A program made the position numbers and the translations under genes. The notes under the pieces are model-generated. The model did no database searches, was not told the origin of the DNA, and saw nothing but the letters and a program-made list of their open reading frames with translations. A stretch of 64,000 nt of DNA, from positions 22,450,139-22,514,138 of the forward strand of contig OY743168.1 in NCBI GenBank assembly GCA_963555705.1, given 5' to 3'. Below, one piece after another: positions 58,873 through 64,000 of the stretch (positions are counted from its first letter, which is position 1; each line of letters begins with the position of its first letter). Origin of the DNA: Ligustrum vulgare. Lineage: Eukaryota > Streptophyta > Magnoliopsida > Lamiales > Oleaceae.

Positions 58873-60807
58873 TTAATCAGAACTTTTCATACCTATACCA
58901 ATATTTAGAAGCAATAGACAACTTCTAAATTTTACCAATGTGAGCACCTTTGTGCCCATATCTTCAGGGTTATAATCTGTATGCACTTTCTCAAGTTTAA
59001 TTTCATCTTGAGAAACAATATTTCTAATAAAATGTAACCTAACATCGATATGTTTAGTACGTTCATGAAAAACAGGGTTCTTACATAAATGAATAGCTGA
59101 TTGACTATCGGAATATACTGTTACACTTTCATTTAAGGTACCTAGTTCCTTAAGTAATCCTTTAAACGACAAAGCTTCTTTAAAGGTCTTGGTAACAACA
59201 ATATATTCAGACTCAGTAGTAGAGAGAGCAACAATATGTTGGAGCTGAGACTTCCAACTAACACATGAGTCTCACAAAGTAAACACATAAGAGGAAGTAG
59301 ATTTCCTATTATCTCCAGCTCCACCATAATCAGCATCAGTAAAACCCTTCAATTTCACATTATTAGATTTGCACTTATAGATTAAACCCACATTGTAAGT
59401 ATCACTAAGATACCTAAGTAGCCACTTCAAGACTTCCCAATGAGTGGGGTCTGGATTTGACATGTACTTGCTCAAAGTACTAACAGCATAGGCCAAATCT
59501 GGCTGAGTACAAACCATAAGATACATCACAGAACCAATCACATTAGAATAAGGTATATTACTCATATAAGCTATTTCTTCCTCATTTGCAGGTGATTGAT
59601 CTTTCGTTAAAACAAAATGATTCCCAAGAGGTACAGAAGCAGGCTTACAATTAATCATACCAAACTTCTTTAACACCTTTTGTACATAGGGAGTTTGATG
59701 CAGAAATAAACAAGAATTAGACTTATTTCTTTCAATTTCCATACCTAAAATATGTTTAGCATGGCCTAGGTCCTTCATATCAAATTCTTTGTTTAACTCA
59801 TTTTTAACATTGTCTACTAAGATCATGTTAGAACCAATCAATAACATGTCATCCACATAAAGTAACAAATACACACACTCATCAGTGCTGTGGTGCATAT
59901 AGTATAGACAATGATCAAACTCACTTCTCTTGAAACCAATAGATAGCACATAAGAATCAAATTTCTTGTACCACTATCTAGGTGATTGTTTTAAACCATA
60001 TAATGATTTTTTAAGGAAACACACATGATTAGGTTTTTCTTTATCTTCAAAACCTTTGGGTTGAAACATAAAAAATTTATCTTCAAGATCTTCATGTAAA
60101 AAAGCAGTTTTCACATCAAGTTGTTCAAGTTCCCAGTCATAATACGCAACGAAATCAAGCATAAATCTAATGGTGGTATACTTAACAACGGGCAAGAAAA
60201 TCTCATTACAATCTACCCCTTCCTTTTGTGTGTAACCCTTGGCTACTAACCTAGCTTTATATCTCACAGGCTCACTCTCAGTGGTACCCTCCTTAACCTT
60301 GTAGACCCATTTGCAGCCTACAATAGATTTATCTTTAGCGTCCACTAAAACCCAAGTTTGACTCTTATGGAGCGACTCCATCTCCTCTTTCATGCCACTA
60401 ACCCAAAATTTACTATTTTCACTTATCATAGCCTCCTTGTAGGTATTGGCCTCTTTATCAGCTAGGTCTTGGTAACTAACATAGGCTAAAACGTAGTCGG
60501 ACATTCTTTGGGGTTCTCTATGTGGTCTTCTTTCCCTATCTTTAGCTAACTGATAGCCATCCAAAGGGTCAACAAGATGATCTATAGGGTCATCTTCTTC
60601 AAATTTTACATTCTCATGATCTTGTTGGGGGGTAATCTCCAACTCACTCGGGATAATGGGGATAGGGACTCTAACACTCTCCACCTCAAGGGAGGGTTCA
60701 TCTCCACCTATCTCTAACTGTTCTTCATTTCCTAGACACGGCATCTCAGACTCATTAAAGGTGACATCTCTGCTGATGATTATTCTCACGCCCTTTTGAC
60801 TTCTGTC
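58873..60807 (-). pseudogene. Copia-6 reverse transcriptase and RNase H
   Basis: It contains FWVSGMKEEMESLHKSQTWV, GCKWVYKVKEG, RYKARLVAKGYTQKEGVD, LEQLDVKTAFLHEDL and LYGLKQSPR. An in-frame TAG at about 59973 is followed by the catalytic LLYVDDMLLIGSN and LGMEIERNKSN. RNase H has FTDADYGGAGDNRKSTSSYV, a TGA at about 59271, TTESEYI, VYSDSQSAIHLCKNPVFHER and TKHIDVRLHFIRN. Stops are the main lesions. Confidence 0.85.
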
Positions 60808-62890
60808 CTACAACCTATACCCTTTAACACCTTCGGGATATCCTAGAAAAACGCACTTTCTAGCTCTAGGTTCTAATTTTCCCTCACTTTGATGAGAAAA
60901 CACAGTACAACCAAAAGTTCTAAGCATAGAATAATAAGCACATTTTCCATACCATTTTTCATATGGAGTATCACCATTCAAGGCAGCGGAAGGAGTCATA
61001 TTAATCAGATAGCACGCAGTCATAACAGCTTCACTCCAAAAATATTTAGGCACACCAGAGCTTAACATCATACATCTAAATTTATCAAGTAATGTACGAT
61101 TCATCCTTTTAGCAACCTCATTTTGCTGGGGAGTGTAAGGCACAGTTCTATGTCTAGTAATACCATTTTCTTTACACATATTGTCAAACTCAGAGTTGCA
61201 GAATTCAAGACCATTGTCAGTTCTCAAATATTTTATACTTTTACCTGTCTGATTCTCCACCTGTAATTTCCAAGTTTTAAACTTTTCAAAGGTTTCAGAT
61301 TTATCTTTCAATAAATAAATCCACACACGTCTGGAGAAATCATCAATAATAGATAGGAAATATTTGTTACCACCAAAAGTGAGATTGCTCCCTGGACCCC
61401 ATAAATCAGAATGAATGTATTCAAGCATTCTAGTTGTCCGGTGTGTGTTGGATGCAAAAGACATCCTGTGATGTTTACCAAGCACACAATGATCACAAAA
61501 TGACATGTCAGACACCTTATCCTTTCCAAACACACCCTTATCATTTAAATATTTTAGACCTTTAACACTCACATGTGCAAGTCTATTGTGCCATTTTTGT
61601 GTGTGATCGGTGTCAATGAATGCAATTGTATGGTTTTTACCACTTACTACCTCAGCATGAGTTATGTAAATGTCATTTTTCCTAATGGCCTTAAAGGCCT
61701 TAAGGGCACCCTTAAACATTTTAATCATCCGGTCACCAAGCCCCCCAGTGAAACCTGCATTTTCTAATTCTCCCATAGAAATCAAATTTCTACCCATATG
61801 TGGAATGTACCTAACATTCTTCAATGTATGTACAAAACCATTTTCAAATTTGACAGTAACATCATCAACACCTGTGATGTTATATGCGACTCCACCCCAT
61901 GAAACAACATGATCATGATCAGACTCATACAAATGATCAAACCAATGCTTATGAGAAGTGACATGAAATGATGCACCAGAGTCAAGAATCCATTCATCAG
62001 TATGGGAGTTCATAGACATGTTAATTTCACTAGGCTTGGGATTTAAAAGGATGTAAACCTCACCAGGTTCATTATGTTTTGGTGCCACAATGTTTGCATC
62101 CCCTTGTTCACTCCCCTTTAGTTTATTTTTCTCCTTATAGCAATCACTAATAAAGTGACCTAATTGACCACAACCATAACACTTTTTACCTGCAGCTTTC
62201 CCTTGTGATCTGGATCTACTTCTACCCTTTTTCTTGCTACCACTACCTTGCCCGCTCCCACTATTTCCACCACCCTTTGTTTGAGTCCTACCTCTCATAA
62301 AGTGGACCTCCCCTTGCTTTCTCCCACCTTTCTCAGCTCTTATCTCCCTATCCTTACTTTTAAGTGAATCAATGACTACCTCTGGGGTAAGGGTCTCCCT
62401 CCCATACTTGATAGCATTCTTAACATCCTTATATATGTCAAGAATGGCATTCAATAAAATTATGGCCTTGTATTCTTCAGGCACTTTATCACCACAATTT
62501 GTGATATCTTGAACAAGTTTATTGAAAATATCAAGATTGTCATCTAATTCCTTTGAAGGATCGATTTTGAAACTGAAAAAACTTTCAAGTAAAAAAAGTT
62601 TGTTCGAGGTGGATTGTGTTAAGTAAAGTTCTTGTAACTTTTTCCAAAGAGCTTCAGTAGTATCGTGTTTACCAACTTTCGTAAAATACTATCAGATAAA
62701 TGCAAGATAATAGAAGTATAAGCAAGTTCATCAAATTCCTTTTTCTGTCTTCAGTCACAGTAGCAGGAAAAGAATTATCAATGACTTTAGAAACTTTTTG
62801 CTAAACTAAAATACCTTTCATTTTCTGTTGCCAAATAGAAAAATCACCATTTCCATTAAAGACACTCAAGTCAAAATGATGTGCAAACAT
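60808..62890 (-). pseudogene. Copia-6 gag, protease and integrase
   Basis: Gag opens at 62890 with MFAHHFDLSVFNGNGDF, meets a TAG at about 62800 and a frameshift near 62745, then is open from about 62484. The CCHC knuckle is CYGCGQLGHFISDC, the protease is WILDSGASFHVTS, and the integrase zinc motif is HNRLAHVSVKGL with CDHCVLGKHHRM. In the core the first two Asp (HSDLWGP, RTDNGLEF) are present. The region of the third acidic residue reads QQNEVAKRMNRT, with Lys where family members have Glu. A TAG at about 60808 follows GVKGYRL. Confidence 0.85.
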
Positions 62891-63551
62891 ATTTCAAGAA
62901 AACAAGCAACACACCACAATGGAGTAATATGCAACTCACAAAGAATTTCACACAGAAACCTAAAGTGCTGCAATATATACGCCGTTCTAAATTCTCAGGA
63001 TTCCGTGAGACTCAAAAGATCTCAGGTCAAAAGAATTTTCGACACGGGTAAGGTCAAGGGGAACAATTCTAATATCAAGAGCAACATGAGATAGATAACC
63101 ACCAAGATATATCGAAAATAGGTATAACACAGCAATATCCAAATCACAGGTAATAGCAATTAAATACTATAACTAGAAACAGGCAACAGCAAACCTAATG
63201 GTCACCCCACACAATGACCTGCTACTACAGAAATTTAAAAGTGATCAGCCAATTTACCAGAGCGGACTTTTCTGTGTCCATAATTGGGAGTGATACGAAA
63301 ATTATTTGTTTATTTTGTGAATCTGCAATTAGCAATCCTTCGACATATATATGCAGATACAACACAAAGCAAGAATCAACCCTCAAAGTTAACTGTGATT
63401 GCAAAAAAAAAAATAGCAAAATGGCACAAATCAGTCAAAACAATTTCCAATGCGCAGGTTATGGAAAAAGTTAGAAATAATTTCAGTAATAAGGCAATGA
63501 ACACAGAGTAATTATCGATTCCAAAAATCGCCAATCAGTCAAAGCCCCTTG

Positions 63552-63563
63552 GCTCTGATACCA
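63552..63563 (-). other. Primer-binding site of Copia-6 (initiator Met tRNA)
   Basis: The minus strand reads TGGTATCAGAGC three bases from the LTR. Confidence 0.9.
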
Positions 63564-63566
63564 CTT

Positions 63567-63738
63567 TGTAGAAAATTTATCCTTGCACAAACAAAAAGTA
63601 ACAAGGTTATTCTCAATATATGACAAGTAATTGGAATGATAAGATTGACAAGAATCAAGAATAAGAGAAACTCCCTAAAACTTGATAATGCCACAATCGT
63701 GTGACTCGAACCGAGGGCTCAGAAATTGCCCCAATAAC
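63567..63738 (-). repeat. 5' LTR of Copia-6, part left of the MITE
   Basis: It matches 57998-58169 until CCCCAATAAC, where a new sequence begins. Confidence 0.85.
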
Positions 63739-64000
63739 TAGGGGTGTAAACGGTTTGGTTTGGGCGGTTTTTGATAATTTTTCAAACCAAACCATTTAAA
63801 GCGGTTTGACGTTTTTCCAACCCAAACCAAACCATTTCATTTTCAAAACCAAACCAAACCAAACCATTTTTTGCGGTTTGGTGCGGTTTTAAACCGCGGT
63901 TTGCAATGAAATTAAAATAATACATGTAGTTCGTGCTAAAATAAATATTGAAATAGACTTTTGAATTAAGACATCAAAATTAATTATAAATTACCCAACA
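63739..64000. mobile_element. hAT-like MITE, left end only
   Basis: It starts TAGGGGTGTAAACGGTTTGG, a common plant hAT MITE end, and is rich in CGGTTTGG/CCAAACCG-type motifs in both orientations. The right end lies beyond the window. Confidence 0.65.

Larger units (their letters stand above)
57998..64000 (-). mobile_element. Copia-6: Ty1/copia element (Tork/TNT1-like), 5' LTR cut by a MITE and window end
   Basis: On the minus strand: 5' LTR (starts right of 63738; its 3' end is at 63567), PBS, gag, protease, integrase, RT, RNase H, PPT, 3' LTR (58794-57998). The gag opening (FNGNGDFSIWQQKMKGIL), the CCHC knuckle and WILDSGASFHVTS are typical of TNT1-type elements. It is inserted in the RNase H gene of Copia-5. 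The part beyond the MITE at 63739 is outside the window. Confidence 0.85.

Overview
This window reads as nuclear DNA of a flowering plant, most likely a eudicot. It is AT-rich, its genes have GT-AG introns, its promoters carry site II (GGCCCA) and telo-box-like motifs, and most of the sequence is plant-type transposable elements. Only two complete host genes can be read with confidence. One is a three-exon MIC10-like gene (26430-31376, + strand) for the mitochondrial MICOS complex. The other is a four-exon cytosolic ribosomal protein eL6/RPL6 gene (44126-47279, + strand). A third locus shows only its last exon (49282-49529, - strand), the C-terminal membrane anchor of an unidentified protein.

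Layout: 1-628 is the 3' end of a Copia-type element with its LTR. 794-2981 is a non-autonomous Helitron with both termini. 2982-5300 is intergenic with SSRs and MITEs. 5306-7730 is a solo LTR of a chromovirus-like Ty3/gypsy element with perfect GTAAT target duplications. 7790-8660 is a decayed coding-like stretch. 8832-25487 is a nest of three LTR retrotransposons. Here a minus-strand Ty3/gypsy element ('Gyp-2', 5' LTR at 24608-25487) was hit in its 5' leader by a complete non-autonomous LTR element ('NA-3', 21074-24099, CCCTC duplications). It was hit in its integrase gene by a Tekay-like chromovirus ('Tekay-1', 8832-16642), whose 3' LTR is truncated. 25767-31376 holds a foldback element and the MIC10-like gene. 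32083-33166 is a hAT-type MITE with a second MITE inside it. 33425-39512 is a truncated Tekay-like element ('Tekay-4') with another solo LTR in its gag, bordered on the left by a dispersed repeat. 39827-43070 has a second, inverted hAT MITE copy with a GGGGC run, then a 2-kb array of short AT palindromes. 44126-47279 is RPL6, with two DNA transposons in its second intron. 47601-53219 is repeats, a SINE-like inverted pair and MITEs. 53850 to the end is a Copia element ('Copia-5', +) interrupted at 57998 by a second Copia element ('Copia-6', -). The 5' LTR of Copia-6 is itself cut by a MITE at 63739.

All six retroelements whose 5' end is visible carry the same TGGTATCAGAGC primer-binding site (initiator-Met tRNA). 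All are defective through stops, frameshifts or deletions. The most interesting points are four. NA-3 and Gyp-2 share LTR termini and arrays of a TTACGGCCGTAA palindrome, which suggests a parasite/helper pair. NA-3 carries a gag-unlike ORF. Both Tekay-like elements have an extra small ORF upstream of gag. The tail of Gyp-2 pol runs into its LTR.

All calls were made by eye from the sequence and its translations. No database search was run, so clade names are judgements from motifs.
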